A stretch of DNA of 64,000 nt from Nocardia asteroides. Its GTDB lineage: Bacteria > Actinomycetota > Actinomycetes > Mycobacteriales > Mycobacteriaceae. Location: positions 5,322,001 through 5,386,000 of the forward strand of contig NZ_LR134352.1 of the NCBI RefSeq assembly GCF_900637185.1, written 5' to 3'. Position numbers and translations under genes: made by a program. Below are positions 8,253 to 18,356 of this stretch, one piece after another. Position 1 is the stretch's first letter, and each line of letters opens with the position of its first letter. The notes under the pieces are model-generated. The model did no database searches, was not told the origin of the DNA, and was given only the letters and a program-made list of their open reading frames with translations.

Positions 8253-10622
8253 TCAGGCGGCCGAGGTCACGCGGTAGACGTCGTACACGCCTTCGACATT
8301 GCGCACCACGTTGAGCAGGTGCCCCAGGTGCTTGGGATCGCCCATCTCGAAGGTGAACTTGCTGATCGCGACCCGGTCGCCGTGCGTGGCCACCGACGCG
8401 GACAGGATGTTGACCTTCTCGTCGGCGAGCACCTTGGTGACATCCGACAGCAGCCGGGTGCGATCGAGCGCCTCGATCTGGATGGCCACGAGGAACACCG
8501 ACGACGGCGACGGCGCCCATTCGACGTCGATGATCCGCTCGGCCTGTTCCCGCAACGACCCGGCATTCGTGCAGTCGGTGCGGTGCACGCTCACCGCGCC
8601 GCCGCGGGTGACGAAGCCCATGATCTCGTCGCCGGGCACCGGGGTGCAGCACTTGGCCAGTTTCGCCACGGTGCCGGTCGCGCCCGGGATGAGCACGCCC
8701 GCGTCGCCGGTGACCCGCTGCCGGGCCGGGGTGGTCGACGGGGTGGACCGCTCGGCCAGTTCGTTCTCGACGTCACCGATGCCGCCGAGCTGGGCCATGA
8801 GCCGTTGCACCACGTGATGCGCCGAGACCTGGTGCTCGCCGACGGCGGTGTAGAGCGCGGAGATGTCGGAGTAGTGCAGCTCGTGCGCGACCGCGGTCAT
8901 GGCGTCGACGCTCATCAGCCGCTGCAGCGGCAGCCCGACCCGGCGCACCTCCTTGGAGATCTGCTCCTTGCCGCTTTCGAGCGCTTCCTCCCGGCGCTCC
9001 TTGGCAAACCATTGGCGAATTTTGGCCTTCGCGCGTGGCGAGACGACGAAGTTCTGCCAGTCCCGGCTCGGGCCCGCGTTCTGCGCCTTGGAGGTGAACA
9101 CCTCCACGACCTCGCCGTTCTCGAGCTGACGCTCCAGCGCGACGAGCCTGCCGTTGACCCTGGCGCCGATGCACTTGTGCCCGACCTCGGTGTGCACGGC
9201 GTAGGCGAAGTCGACCGGGGTGGACTTCTGCGGCAGCGTGATCACATCACCCTTGGGCGTGAACACGAAAATCTCCGGCGACTTCAGGTCGAAGCGCAGC
9301 GACTCGAGGAACTCCGCCGGGTCCGCGGCTTCGCGCTGCCAGTCGAGCAGCTGGCGCATCCAGGCCATGTCGTCGACCTCGGCGGCGTCACCGGAGTGCT
9401 TGCCCTTGGTCTCCTTGTAGCGCCAGTGCGCGGCGATGCCGAACTCGGCGGTGCGGTGCATGTCCTGGGTGCGGATCTGCACTTCCAGCGGCTTGCCGTC
9501 GGGTCCGACGACGGTGGTGTGCAGCGACTGGTAGACGCCGTAGCGCGGCTGGGCGATGTAGTCCTTGAACCGGCCCGCCATCGGCTGCCACAGCGAGTGC
9601 ACCACGCCGACCGCGGCGTAGCAGTCGCGGACCTCGTCGCACAGGATGCGCATGCCGACCAGGTCGTGGATGTCGTCGAAGTCCTTCCCCTTGACGATCA
9701 TCTTCTGGTAGATCGACCAGTAGTGCTTGGGCCTGCCCTCGACGACGGCGTTGATCCGCGACGCGGCCAGCGTGTTGACGATCTCGGCGCGCACCTTCGC
9801 CAGGTAGGTGTCACGCGAGGGCGCGCGGTCGGCGACCAGGCGCACGATCTCGTCGTACTTCTTGGGGTGCAGGATCGCGAAGGCGAGGTCCTCGAGCTCC
9901 CATTTGACGGTGGCCATACCGAGGCGGTGCGCCAGCGGCGCGATCACCTCGAGGGTCTCCTTGGCCTTCTTGGCCTGCTTCTCCGGCGGCAGGAAGCGCA
10001 TGGTGCGCATGTTGTGCAGCCGGTCGGCGACCTTGATCACCAGCACGCGCGGATCGCGGGCCATGGCGATGATCATCTTGCGGATGGTCTCGGCCTCGGC
10101 GGCCGCGCCCAGGTTGACCTTGTCCAGCTTGGTGACGCCGTCGACGAGGTGGGCGACCTCCTGCCCGAACTCCTCCTTGAGCTGGTCGAGCGAGTAGCCG
10201 GTGTCCTCGACGGTGTCGTGCAGCAGCGCCGCGACCAGCGTGGTGGTGTCCATGCCGAGTTCGGCCAGGATGTTGGCGACCGCCAGCGGGTGGGTGATGT
10301 AGGGGTCACCCGACTTGCGGAACTGCTTGGCGTGACGTTCGTCGGCGACGTCGAAGGCGCGCTGCAGCAGCGCGAGGTTGGCCTTCGGGTACAGCTCCCG
10401 GTGGACGGTGGCCAGCGGTTCCAGCACCGGCTTCACCGCGGCGATGCCCCGTTGACCGGTCATCCGGCGCGCGAGCCGGGCCCGCACCCGCCGCGAGGCG
10501 GAGCTGGGCACCGACGCGGTCGGGGACTGCTTGGCGGGTTCGGGGGTCGCCGGGGCACCAGCGTTCCGCGGGGCGCCGGTGGAATCCTGCCCAACCTTCG
10601 CCTCGCCGAGTTGTCGAGTCAT
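8253..10622 (-). CDS. rel: Bifunctional (p)ppGpp synthetase/hydrolase
   Basis: 789 residues, matching the usual length of actinobacterial Rel (about 790). Domains in order: HD hydrolase (about 85-210) with [10 protein letters not shown] at 134-142, a synthetase domain (about 250-370), TGS (about 440-500) beginning [14 protein letters not shown], a helical region with the conserved CC motif ([12 protein letters not shown]), and a C-terminal ACT domain. It makes and degrades the stringent-response alarmone in the cytoplasm. ATG 10622 is preferred to the frame start at 10637 because AGAGGCGG precedes it. In mycobacteria rel follows apt directly; here apt lies 15 kb away. A possible -10 (TAAAGT) is seen near 10690 in the 163-base upstream gap. 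Confidence 0.97.
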   Translation of the reverse strand: MTRQLGEAKVGQDSTGAPRNAGAPATPEPAKQSPTASVPSSASRRVRARLARRMTGQRGIAAVKPVLEPLATVHRELYPKANLALLQRAFDVADERHAKQFRKSGDPYITHPLAVANILAELGMDTTTLVAALLHDTVEDTGYSLDQLKEEFGQEVAHLVDGVTKLDKVNLGAAAEAETIRKMIIAMARDPRVLVIKVADRLHNMRTMRFLPPEKQAKKAKETLEVIAPLAHRLGMATVKWELEDLAFAILHPKKYDEIVRLVADRAPSRDTYLAKVRAEIVNTLAASRINAVVEGRPKHYWSIYQKMIVKGKDFDDIHDLVGMRILCDEVRDCYAAVGVVHSLWQPMAGRFKDYIAQPRYGVYQSLHTTVVGPDGKPLEVQIRTQDMHRTAEFGIAAHWRYKETKGKHSGDAAEVDDMAWMRQLLDWQREAADPAEFLESLRFDLKSPEIFVFTPKGDVITLPQKSTPVDFAYAVHTEVGHKCIGARVNGRLVALERQLENGEVVEVFTSKAQNAGPSRDWQNFVVSPRAKAKIRQWFAKERREEALESGKEQISKEVRRVGLPLQRLMSVDAMTAVAHELHYSDISALYTAVGEHQVSAHHVVQRLMAQLGGIGDVENELAERSTPSTTPARQRVTGDAGVLIPGATGTVAKLAKCCTPVPGDEIMGFVTRGGAVSVHRTDCTNAGSLREQAERIIDVEWAPSPSSVFLVAIQIEALDRTRLLSDVTKVLADEKVNILSASVATHGDRVAISKFTFEMGDPKHLGHLLNVVRNVEGVYDVYRVTSAA

Positions 10623-10785
10623 GCCACCGCCTCTCACGCTGCATTCGGACCCTGTGGGCCGAGTGCTGCAACCGCCCGGACCACCAACTTTAGTCCCCGC
10701 ACCGACCTGGTGTTCGGTTCCCCGCGGTCACAGGCGTGCGACGGTAGCGACTCGGCCCGAAAACCTCCCCCGACCTGGGGATCTG

Positions 10786-11802
10786 TCAGCGTTCGTCGAG
10801 CGCGGTCCGGGCACCGCGCAGGCTGTGCCCGGCCAGGCGGCCCGGTGGCGCCCCCAGCAGGTCCAGCACGGTCGGGGTGATGTCGATCAGGGAGTGGGCG
10901 CCGGTGGTGGTGCCGGGCGCGAAGTCGGCGCCGCGGGCGATGACGAAGTTCGCGGTCTCGTCGGGTGTCTGACCACCGTGCCCGCCGGTCGGGAGGTGGC
11001 CGTGGTCGGTGGTGACGAGCACGGTCCACCGCTCCCCGGGGTGGGCGTCCGCGCGGCGGTCGACGGCGGCGACGATCTGCCCGACGAGCTCGTCGACGCG
11101 CCGGATGGCCGCGAGGTAGGCCCGCGAGGCGCCGCCGTGTCGATGTCCGGCCAGGTCGACCTGGTCGAGGTGGGTGAAGGTGAGGTCGGGCCCCGTGCGC
11201 TCGACGGTGCGGGCCACCTCGGTGGCGGTGCGGGCGTCGGTGGCCGACTCGTCGGTGTCGCGCGGGTCGGGGGCGGTGGTCAGGGCGATGTCGGCCCGCC
11301 GGTCCCCCGCGGCGGCGATGGTGGCGATCTGGTCCCAGGTGCCGATCGAGACGGTGTGCCGGGCGGGGTCGGCGCGTTCGATCCGGGTGAACACGCTGGG
11401 GTGGGCGAGGAACGGGCCGGCGTCGAAGCTGTTGCCGGTGATGCCGTGGTCGGTGTCCCACACGCCGGTCAGCGCGCTGGCCCAGGACGGTCCCGAGACG
11501 GTGATGTGGCCGGCGATGCTGCCGGTGGAGAGCAGGCCCTGGGCGGCGAGGTGACGCAGGCGCGGGGCCCGGGTCCGGTCGGCCTTGGCGAACAGCAGCC
11601 CGTCGATCCCGATCACCACGACCTTGGCGGTGGCCCCGGCGGCGCCCGGCCGGGGCGCCCCGAACGCGGCCGCCGCGTCGACCGGGCTCTCCGGTGCGTC
11701 GAAGGCGGTGGCGGACCCGGCGGCCGAGCACAGCAGCGGGATGGTCAGCAGCGCGGTGGCGAGCGCGACGAGCACCTTCGCCGGAGCCGACATCTCGTGC
11801 AT
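10786..11802 (-). CDS. Secreted alkaline phosphatase-superfamily (phosphodiesterase-like) protein
   Basis: 338 residues with an N-terminal signal peptide (about 1-33). The mature part begins VVVIGIDGLLFAKA, the metal-binding Asp start of the nucleotide pyrophosphatase/phosphodiesterase branch, then GPSWASALTGVWDTDHGI, which supplies a Ser/Thr nucleophile region. TFTHLDQVDLAGHRHG and VLVTTDHGHLPTGGHGG carry the later Asp/His metal ligands. Substrate unknown. It starts 122 bases downstream of the PKS fusion on the same strand and could be the last gene of that operon or independent. Starts at 11802 and 11793 are both possible. Confidence 0.8.
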   Translation of the reverse strand: MHEMSAPAKVLVALATALLTIPLLCSAAGSATAFDAPESPVDAAAAFGAPRPGAAGATAKVVVIGIDGLLFAKADRTRAPRLRHLAAQGLLSTGSIAGHITVSGPSWASALTGVWDTDHGITGNSFDAGPFLAHPSVFTRIERADPARHTVSIGTWDQIATIAAAGDRRADIALTTAPDPRDTDESATDARTATEVARTVERTGPDLTFTHLDQVDLAGHRHGGASRAYLAAIRRVDELVGQIVAAVDRRADAHPGERWTVLVTTDHGHLPTGGHGGQTPDETANFVIARGADFAPGTTTGAHSLIDITPTVLDLLGAPPGRLAGHSLRGARTALDER

Positions 11803-11924
11803 GTGCCCACGATGCGCCGGCGGACGCCGGGTCGCGAGACCGGCGCGGCGGTGTTCATCGACGTTTCACCGGGTCCGCGTCCGCCGGTCGCCTCGCTGAA
11901 CGAAAGGCCAACGGGGCGAGCGGG

Positions 11925-14900
11925 TCACACGGCGGCGAGCTCGTCGGCGAGCACGGCGACGGTCTCGCGGATCTGCTGTTCGGTGTGGCAGGCGGTGACG
12001 AAGAAGCGCAGCCGCGCGAGGTCCTCGGGGACGGCCGGGTAGACGATCGGATTGACATTGATCCCGCGACGCAGCAGCGCGTTCGACAGCCGCAGGGTGC
12101 GCAGCGAATCGCCGACGATGCACGGGACGATCGGGGTGTCGAAACTGGCGCCGGTGTCGATGCCCGCCTCGCGGGCCAGCCGCAGGAACAGCTGCGCGTT
12201 GCGCCGCAGCTGGTCGAGCGGGGCGGGGTCGGTGCGGAGCCGCCGGATGGCCGCGGCCGAGGCGGCGGCGTTCATCGGGGTCATGCCGACGCTGTAGACG
12301 AATCCGGGTGTCGTGTACTTGAGGAAGCGGATCAGTTCCGCGCTGCCCGCCACATAGCCGCCGCACCCGGCCAGCGCCTTGGACAGCGTGCCCGACCACA
12401 GTTCGACGTCGCGGCGGTCGACGCCGAAGTACTCGCCGATGCCGCCGCCGTGCGCGCCGAGCACGCCGACGCTGTGCGCCTCGTCGATCATCAACAGGGC
12501 CTGATGCTTCTTCTTGACATCGATGATCGCGGGCAGGTCGGGGATGTCGCCGTCCTGGCTGTAGACGCCCTCGATGAGGATCAGGACCCGGCGGTAGCGG
12601 GGCCGCAGTTCGTCGAGCAGCCGGTCCAGCGCGGCGTGGTCGTTGTGCGGGAACGGCCGCCGGGTGGCGCCCGAGAGCACGCAGCCCTGCAGGATGCTGT
12701 CGTGGGCGAGGCTGTCGTGGATCACCAGGTCCTCGGGCCCGACGAGATGGCCGATGACGGTGACGTTCGTGGAGTGGCCGCCGACCAGCGCGATCGCGTC
12801 CTCGGTGCCGAGCAGCCCGGCGAGTTCGGCCTCGAGTTCCCGGTGCACCGGCTTCTCCCCCGAGAGCACCCGGCTGGCCGAGCAGGAGCTGCCGTAGCGG
12901 GCGACGGCGTCCTGCACGGCCGCCACCACCGCCGGATGCCCCGACAGGCCCAGGTAGTTGTAGCCGGCGTAGTTCACCACCGGGACACCGTCGATCAGCG
13001 AGGTGTCGCGGGTGACGCCGTCGTTGATCAGGAAGTACGGGTTGTCCAGGCCGAGCGCGGCCGCGCCCGCCAGCCGGTCCTCGATGGCCTTCACCTCGGC
13101 GAAGTCGGCGATGCGGTACTCCGGCACGACGGCGGCCCGCACCGGCTCCGGCGCGACGGGCGCCTGCGGCGCGGGCGTCGCGCCGAGCTGCGCACCGACA
13201 TGGCCGACGACGTCGCCGAGGGTGGTCGACGCGGTGGGCCACGCCGGATCGATCCGCAGCCCGGGCAGTTTGCGCATGAGCCCGCCGAACAGGTCGGCCA
13301 GCATCATCGAGTCGAATCCGAGCTCCCCGGCTAGGGTTTCGCCGTCCTTCAGCCGCTCGACGGAGTAACCGCTGACCCGCGCGCATTCCGCGCGGACGAG
13401 CCCGGCGAGCACGGCCGGATCGGCGGTGGAACTCGACGCGGACCCGCCGGCCGTCGCGAACCCGGCGCTGGGGCTCGGTGCGGACCCGGCGGCCAAGCCC
13501 TGCGCGGACCCGGCGGCCAAGCCCGTCGCGGTCGCGGTCGCCCCGCCGGCCAGGCTCGCGAGCAGGGCGTTCTGTTCGCGGAAGAGCGCGATCATCTGGT
13601 CCATGGTGGTGTCCTCCGCCGGGGTGGCAGGTGTCGGGCGGGCCGGTTCGACCCAGAATCGGTGTTCGGTCGAGAACGTGTACGCGGGCAGGCGCCGCCG
13701 TACGCGCTGGGTGGGGGTGTAGAGCTGATCCCAGTCGGGGTCGAGTCCGTCGCGGTGCAGGGCGGCGACGGTGCCGGCGAGTTCGTGGCCGGTCGAGCCC
13801 GGGCCAGGGCTCGGGGCGAGGCAGCGCGGCAGCAGGTCGGGGCGGATCCGGCCGACGAGCGGAGTCAGGGTGCGCCGGGGGCCGATCTCGACGACATGGG
13901 TGGGGTCGGTGGCCAGGGCCGCGGTCAGCGCGTCACCGAACAGCACGGTGGCGCCGACGTGGTCGACCCAGTAGTCGGCGTCCATCACCTCGGCCGGTTC
14001 GAGCAGCCGCCCGCGCACGGTCGAGTAGATCGGCAGCGCGGACGCCCGGTAGGAGCAGTCGCGGGCGACGGCGGCGAACTCCGCCAGCATCGGCGCCATG
14101 AGCGGGCTGTGGAACGCGTGCGACACCGTGAGCGGCGTACTGGCGACCGCCCGGCCGGCGAGCGCGGTACGGAGGCGGCCCAGCGCCGGGCCCGCGCCGG
14201 AGAGCACGAGGTCGGCCGGTCCGTTGACGGCGGCGACGGCGACCTCCGGTTCGTCGGCGAGCAGCTCGGCCAGCTCCGCGCGGCCCGCGCGCACCGCGAG
14301 CATCGCCCCGCCGCCGGGCAGCCGCTGCATCAGCCTGCCGCGGGCGGCGACCAGCCTGCTCGCGTCGTCGAGGTCGAGCACCCCGGCCACGGCCGCCGCC
14401 GCGAACTCCCCGATGCTGTGCCCGAGCACCCAGTCGGGCCGGACTCCGGCGTCGGCGAGGGCGTGCGCCAGCGCGTATTCCAGGGCGAAGATGCCGGGCT
14501 GGGCGAGGGCGGTGGCGTCGATGCCCGCGGTGTCGTCGAGCAGCAGTTCCCGGATCGAGGTGTCCAGGTGCGGGCTCAGCGCGGCGTCGCCGGCGTGCAG
14601 CGCCCGCCGGAACGCCGGGCTCGCCGCGTCGAGCGCGGCGGCCATCCCGGGGTACTGGGAGCCCTGCCCGGTGAACAGCCACCCCGCCCGGACCGGTTCG
14701 GCCACACCGGTTTCCGCGCCGTCACGCAACCGGCTGATCGCCTCGGCCGGGTCGGCGGCGACGACCGCGAGCCGATGCCGCCCCGAGGATTTCACCTGAT
14801 TGCTCGTCCAGCAGACCTGCGCGAACCGATCCGCGGGCACCGATTCCAGGGCCTGGGCGAGCCGGGCGGCGTTGCGCTGCAGGCCCGCCGGCGAATCGGC

Positions 14901-16211
14901 CGACACCGTGAGCACCCCGCCGCCCGTCGCCGGGCGCTCGGCGGTCGTGGGCGCGGTGGCCAGGACGAGGTGCGCGTTCGTGCCGCCGAGGCCGAAGCTG
15001 CTGATCCCGGCCAGCGCGGGCCCGGCCAGCGGCATCGGGTCGGCGAGCAGCCGGAGCCCGTTGCGTTCCAGGTCGAGTCGCGGGTTCTCCTGCTCGGCGA
15101 ACCGGGTCGGCGCGACGACTCCGTGGTGCAGGCTCAGCGCGACCTTCAGCAGCCCCGCGACCCCGGCGGCGCCCTCGGTATGGCCGAGATTGCCCTTGAT
15201 GGACCCGATGCCACACGGCCGCACCCGATCCCGGCTGTGCAGGCCGCCGAGGGCCCGGACCTCGATCATGTCGCCGAGCACGGTCCCGGTGCCGTGCGCC
15301 TCGACGAAGTCGATCGCGCGCGCCTCGACACCGGCCTTGCGGTAGGCCGCGTCGATCACCTGCTGCTGCGCCCACCGGTTCGGTGCGGTGATGCCGTTGC
15401 TGCGCCCGTCGGAGTTCACGGCGCTGCCCTTGATCACGGCGTAGATCGGCAGACCGGCGGCCTGCGCGTCGGCCAGCCGCCGCAGCACCAGGACCGCCAC
15501 GCCCTCACCGCGGACGATCCCGTCGGCGGCGGCGCTGAACGGCTTGCAGCGCGCGTCCGGCGCCGACAGCCCGGCCTGGGTGTAGAAGACCCCGACGGCC
15601 GGGGTGAGCACGAGGTTCACCCCACCCGCGACGGCCTGGTCGCAGTCGCCGGAAGCCAGTGCGGCACAGGCGAGATGGACCGCGACCAGCGAGGACGAGC
15701 AGGCGGTGTCGACCGCGAGGCTCGGACCCTTCAGGTCGAACTGGTACGACAGCCGGTTGGCGGTCATGAAGTAGCCGTTGCCCGAACCGTGCTGCGGGGT
15801 GATGGCGGCGTAGTCCGACATCTGCAGGTTGGCCCACTCGTTGGCCATCACCCCGATGTACACGCCGGTGCGCGAACCGGATTGGGCCCTCGGGTCGAGG
15901 GTGGCGTCCTCGAAGGCCCGCCAGGTCGCCTGCAGCAGCAGCCGCTGCTGGGGATCCATCGTCTCGGCCTCGTGCGGGGTGATACCGAAGAAGTCGTGAT
16001 CGAAGGCGTCGGCGTCGTCGATGAAGCCGCCGCTGTGGGTGTTGATGGTGCCGGGGCCGCCCGCCGGATCGTGGAAGTCCTCGGCATGCCAGCGATCGGC
16101 GGGCACCGCCGAGATCGCGTCCCGGCCGTCGAGCAGCAGCTGCCACAGTGCCGCGGGATCGGCCGCGCGCGGGAAGCGGCAATCCAGCCCGACGATCGCG
16201 ATGTCGTTCAT
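11925..16211 (-). CDS. PKS-aminoacyl release fusion: KS-AT-ACP-alpha-oxoamine synthase
   Basis: 1428 residues. A type I ketosynthase (about 1-425) has DTACSSS with Cys171, EAHGTGT and NLGHTEGA. An acyltransferase (about 510-800) has GQGSQ, GHSIGEF with Ser599 and HAFH, the signature usually seen in malonyl-CoA-specific domains. A Gly/Ala/Ser linker leads to an ACP with LGFDS (Ser968). From about 1035 a PLP-dependent alpha-oxoamine synthase (BioF/serine palmitoyltransferase-like) has YAGYNYLGLSGHP, DEAHSVGVLG and TLSKALAGCGG with the PLP lysine at 1278. No KR, DH, ER or thioesterase is visible. The enzyme should extend an acyl chain once or more with malonyl units and release it by decarboxylative condensation with an amino acid, giving an alpha-amino ketone. 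ATG 16211 overlaps the ACP stop (ATGA). Confidence 0.93.
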   Translation of the reverse strand: MNDIAIVGLDCRFPRAADPAALWQLLLDGRDAISAVPADRWHAEDFHDPAGGPGTINTHSGGFIDDADAFDHDFFGITPHEAETMDPQQRLLLQATWRAFEDATLDPRAQSGSRTGVYIGVMANEWANLQMSDYAAITPQHGSGNGYFMTANRLSYQFDLKGPSLAVDTACSSSLVAVHLACAALASGDCDQAVAGGVNLVLTPAVGVFYTQAGLSAPDARCKPFSAAADGIVRGEGVAVLVLRRLADAQAAGLPIYAVIKGSAVNSDGRSNGITAPNRWAQQQVIDAAYRKAGVEARAIDFVEAHGTGTVLGDMIEVRALGGLHSRDRVRPCGIGSIKGNLGHTEGAAGVAGLLKVALSLHHGVVAPTRFAEQENPRLDLERNGLRLLADPMPLAGPALAGISSFGLGGTNAHLVLATAPTTAERPATGGGVLTVSADSPAGLQRNAARLAQALESVPADRFAQVCWTSNQVKSSGRHRLAVVAADPAEAISRLRDGAETGVAEPVRAGWLFTGQGSQYPGMAAALDAASPAFRRALHAGDAALSPHLDTSIRELLLDDTAGIDATALAQPGIFALEYALAHALADAGVRPDWVLGHSIGEFAAAAVAGVLDLDDASRLVAARGRLMQRLPGGGAMLAVRAGRAELAELLADEPEVAVAAVNGPADLVLSGAGPALGRLRTALAGRAVASTPLTVSHAFHSPLMAPMLAEFAAVARDCSYRASALPIYSTVRGRLLEPAEVMDADYWVDHVGATVLFGDALTAALATDPTHVVEIGPRRTLTPLVGRIRPDLLPRCLAPSPGPGSTGHELAGTVAALHRDGLDPDWDQLYTPTQRVRRRLPAYTFSTEHRFWVEPARPTPATPAEDTTMDQMIALFREQNALLASLAGGATATATGLAAGSAQGLAAGSAPSPSAGFATAGGSASSSTADPAVLAGLVRAECARVSGYSVERLKDGETLAGELGFDSMMLADLFGGLMRKLPGLRIDPAWPTASTTLGDVVGHVGAQLGATPAPQAPVAPEPVRAAVVPEYRIADFAEVKAIEDRLAGAAALGLDNPYFLINDGVTRDTSLIDGVPVVNYAGYNYLGLSGHPAVVAAVQDAVARYGSSCSASRVLSGEKPVHRELEAELAGLLGTEDAIALVGGHSTNVTVIGHLVGPEDLVIHDSLAHDSILQGCVLSGATRRPFPHNDHAALDRLLDELRPRYRRVLILIEGVYSQDGDIPDLPAIIDVKKKHQALLMIDEAHSVGVLGAHGGGIGEYFGVDRRDVELWSGTLSKALAGCGGYVAGSAELIRFLKYTTPGFVYSVGMTPMNAAASAAAIRRLRTDPAPLDQLRRNAQLFLRLAREAGIDTGASFDTPIVPCIVGDSLRTLRLSNALLRRGINVNPIVYPAVPEDLARLRFFVTACHTEQQIRETVAVLADELAAV
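13478..13530. repeat. Short tandem direct repeat in the PKS linker
   Basis: A block of about 21 bases (GCGGACCCGGCGGCCAAGCCC) occurs twice in a row, separated by three to four bases, in the linker between AT and ACP. It encodes repeated Gly-Leu-Ala-Ala-Gly-Ser-Ala units on the minus strand. It looks like slippage expansion of a flexible linker. Confidence 0.7.
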
Positions 16212-16477
16212 GCCGCGTAGGCGAACTCGTCGGCGAGATAGCCCGCGATCGCGGCGATGGTCGGATAGTCGAAGACCAGGGTCGGATCGATCTCGAGGTT
16301 CCAGCGGTCCTCGATCTCCCCGCACAGAGAGACCGCCGAGACCGAGTCCATGCCGAGCTCGGCCAGCGGGATGGACGGATCCACCTGGTGCCGGGCCCGG
16401 TCGGTGTAGTCGGCGACGCGCTCGACGAGCCAGTCCTGGATCGTCGTGGCCGGGTGGGTGGCGGTGCTGCGGAACAT
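16208..16477 (-). CDS. Stand-alone acyl carrier protein
   Basis: 89 residues. The motif LGMDSVSAV places the 4'-phosphopantetheine serine at residue 45, followed by the usual FDYPTIAAIAGYLADE helix-III end. It lies 28 bases after the acyl-AMP ligase and overlaps the PKS start by 4 bases, so it is best read as the carrier that receives the acyl group from the ligase and hands it to the ketosynthase. ATG 16477 is preferred to the upstream frame because that extension is low-complexity shadow. Confidence 0.93.
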   Translation of the reverse strand: MFRSTATHPATTIQDWLVERVADYTDRARHQVDPSIPLAELGMDSVSAVSLCGEIEDRWNLEIDPTLVFDYPTIAAIAGYLADEFAYAA

Positions 16478-16505
16478 GGTCGGCTCCTGGCTGGTTCGGG
16501 GTCGG

Positions 16506-18182
16506 TCAGACGGTGAGTGCGCGGTCGAGCGCCGGTTCGAGGTCCTCGTGCAGTACCCGTTCGAGTCGGTGCGCGAGGAACGCCTCGCGCATCGAGCCGC
16601 GCTGGACCTTGCCGCTGGTGGTGCGATGCACCGCGCGGGCGGAGCGGGCGGCGACGAGCACGACATTCGGTGCGGGCACATCGAATCCGCGCGCCACCGC
16701 GATCTTGATCGCCGAGGTCAGTTCGGCGAGCGTGGTGTCGCCGAGCAGTTCCGGCCGCACGCCCTGCATCACCACGAGGCGTTCCCGGTCGAGCACCTCC
16801 ACCGAGACCACCGCGCCCGCGTTGCCCGCCAGCGCGGGGTGCAGTTCCTGCACGCGTTCCTCGACGTCGGCGGGATGGACGTTGCGGCCGTTGACGATCA
16901 GCAGGTCCTTGAGCCGGCCCGCGACGAACAGGTCGCCGTCGTGGATCAGGCCCAGATCGCCGGTCCGCAGGTACGGTCCCTCGCCGCCGAGATGGGCGTC
17001 GAAGACCGCGCGGGTCTCGGCGGGCCGGTTCCAGTACCCGGCGGCGACGCTGTCCCCACGCACCCAGATCTCGCCGGTGACGCCGTCGGCGACTTCGTCC
17101 CCGGTCGCCGGGTCGACGATACGGATCTCCAGGCCGTCGGCGGCGCGGCCGCAACCGACCAGCGGCGAGTCCCCGGGCCGGTCGTAGTACACCGGCGCCG
17201 CGCCCATCTTCGCCGAACTCGCCAGCAGGGTCACCTCGGCCAGGCCGTAGGCGGGCAGGAAGGCGGTCGGCCGCAGCCCGGCGGGGGCGAATCGCTCCAG
17301 CACCGCTTCGATGGTGCGCGCCCGCACCGGCTCGGCGCCGCTCAACGCGGCCTCGAGGCTGCTCAGGTCGAGTTCGGCGAGCTGGTCGTCGGTGACCCGG
17401 CGCAGGATCAGGTCGTAGGCGAAGTTCGGGGCGGCGGTGCAGGTCGCCCGGTACCGGTCGATGGCCTGCAGCCAGCGCACCGGCCGCTTGATGAACGTGG
17501 TCGGCGCCATGAACACCAGATTCGCGCCCGCGTAGGCGGCGCCGAGCAGCATGCCGATCAGGCCCATGTCGTGGAATTGCGGGATCCAGCTGACGCCGGT
17601 CGAGTCGGCGTTCATGCCCCGCGCGGCGATCGCGGCCTCGTTGTGCAGCAGATTGCGGTGGGTGACGACGACGCCCTTGGGCGTGCCCGTCGATCCCGAG
17701 GTGTACTGCAGGAAGGCGATCGTGCCGAGATCGATCTCGGGCAGCTCCCAGGCCTCGGCGTCACCGAGCGGCTGGTCGGTGGCGACGACGGTCGCGGTGG
17801 TGGCGGACTGGACCAGCTCGGCGAAGTCGGCGGTGGTGAGCACGAGCTGCGCGCCGGAGTCGGCGATCACGCCGCGCACCCGCTGTGCGGCCCGGTCCTC
17901 GTGCGGCAGCGGCGCCGGGACGGCGACGACTCCGGCGTACAGGCAACCGAGGAAGGCGCGCAGGAACGCCATGCCATCGAGGTAGAGCAGCACCACCGGC
18001 TGGGCCGCCTCCGGCCGTCCGGACAACCACTGGGCAAACGCACGGGCGTCGCGGTCGAGTTCGCGGTAGGTGACGACCTCCTCGACCAGGTCGCGACCGG
18101 ATTCACGCAGGTAGATGTAGGAACGATCGCCCGCGTACCGGGCGAACTGCTGCCTGACGTGGTGCACGTAGCTCGACTGCAT
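16506..18182 (-). CDS. Fatty acyl-AMP ligase (FAAL)
   Basis: 558 residues, ANL adenylating superfamily. The A3 phosphate loop YTSGSTGTPKG is at 160-170, followed by VSWIPQFHDMGLIGMLL (about 197-213), a sequence typical of FAALs rather than acyl-CoA ligases. YGLAE, YLRTGDLG and KDLLIVNGRNVHPADVE follow at the expected spacing, and the C-terminal TTSGKVQR carries the catalytic lysine. FAALs activate a fatty acid as acyl-AMP and load an ACP instead of CoA. The FAAL-specific insertion was not verified by alignment. ATG 18182 has GAAGGAACC upstream. First gene of the FAAL-ACP-PKS operon; divergent from the metallophosphoesterase. Confidence 0.9.
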   Translation of the reverse strand: MQSSYVHHVRQQFARYAGDRSYIYLRESGRDLVEEVVTYRELDRDARAFAQWLSGRPEAAQPVVLLYLDGMAFLRAFLGCLYAGVVAVPAPLPHEDRAAQRVRGVIADSGAQLVLTTADFAELVQSATTATVVATDQPLGDAEAWELPEIDLGTIAFLQYTSGSTGTPKGVVVTHRNLLHNEAAIAARGMNADSTGVSWIPQFHDMGLIGMLLGAAYAGANLVFMAPTTFIKRPVRWLQAIDRYRATCTAAPNFAYDLILRRVTDDQLAELDLSSLEAALSGAEPVRARTIEAVLERFAPAGLRPTAFLPAYGLAEVTLLASSAKMGAAPVYYDRPGDSPLVGCGRAADGLEIRIVDPATGDEVADGVTGEIWVRGDSVAAGYWNRPAETRAVFDAHLGGEGPYLRTGDLGLIHDGDLFVAGRLKDLLIVNGRNVHPADVEERVQELHPALAGNAGAVVSVEVLDRERLVVMQGVRPELLGDTTLAELTSAIKIAVARGFDVPAPNVVLVAARSARAVHRTTSGKVQRGSMREAFLAHRLERVLHEDLEPALDRALTV

Positions 18183-18356
18183 GTCGTGGTTCCTTCGAGA
18201 GGGTCGGTGGCGTAGCTACTACTCTGCGCTCCTGTCCGACGCATCGGAAGAGACCTCAGGGGCCACCCGCCGAACCCTCAGGGTGGGTGCGCCCGACCCC
18301 TTGGTGGCACCCGATCCGGCGTTGACAGCGCCCGCTCGCTGTGGCCTGCTCGGCAG

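Noticed and set aside
8103..10880. 925-codon open frame on the plus strand opposite rel
   Set aside because: Antisense shadow of rel caused by high GC; the protein is rich in His, Gly, Arg and Asp without domains. The same applies to long frames at 13662-16220, 50541-52358 and 56071-58107.
11925..16211. Frameshift or missing reductive domains as a broken modular PKS
   Set aside because: The frame is continuous and every present domain has intact active-site residues, so the KS-AT-ACP-AOS order is taken as the real architecture.
18322..18327. TTGACA as the promoter of the metallophosphoesterase gene
   Set aside because: No acceptable -10 at 16-18 bases; kept only as a remark in that gene's entry.
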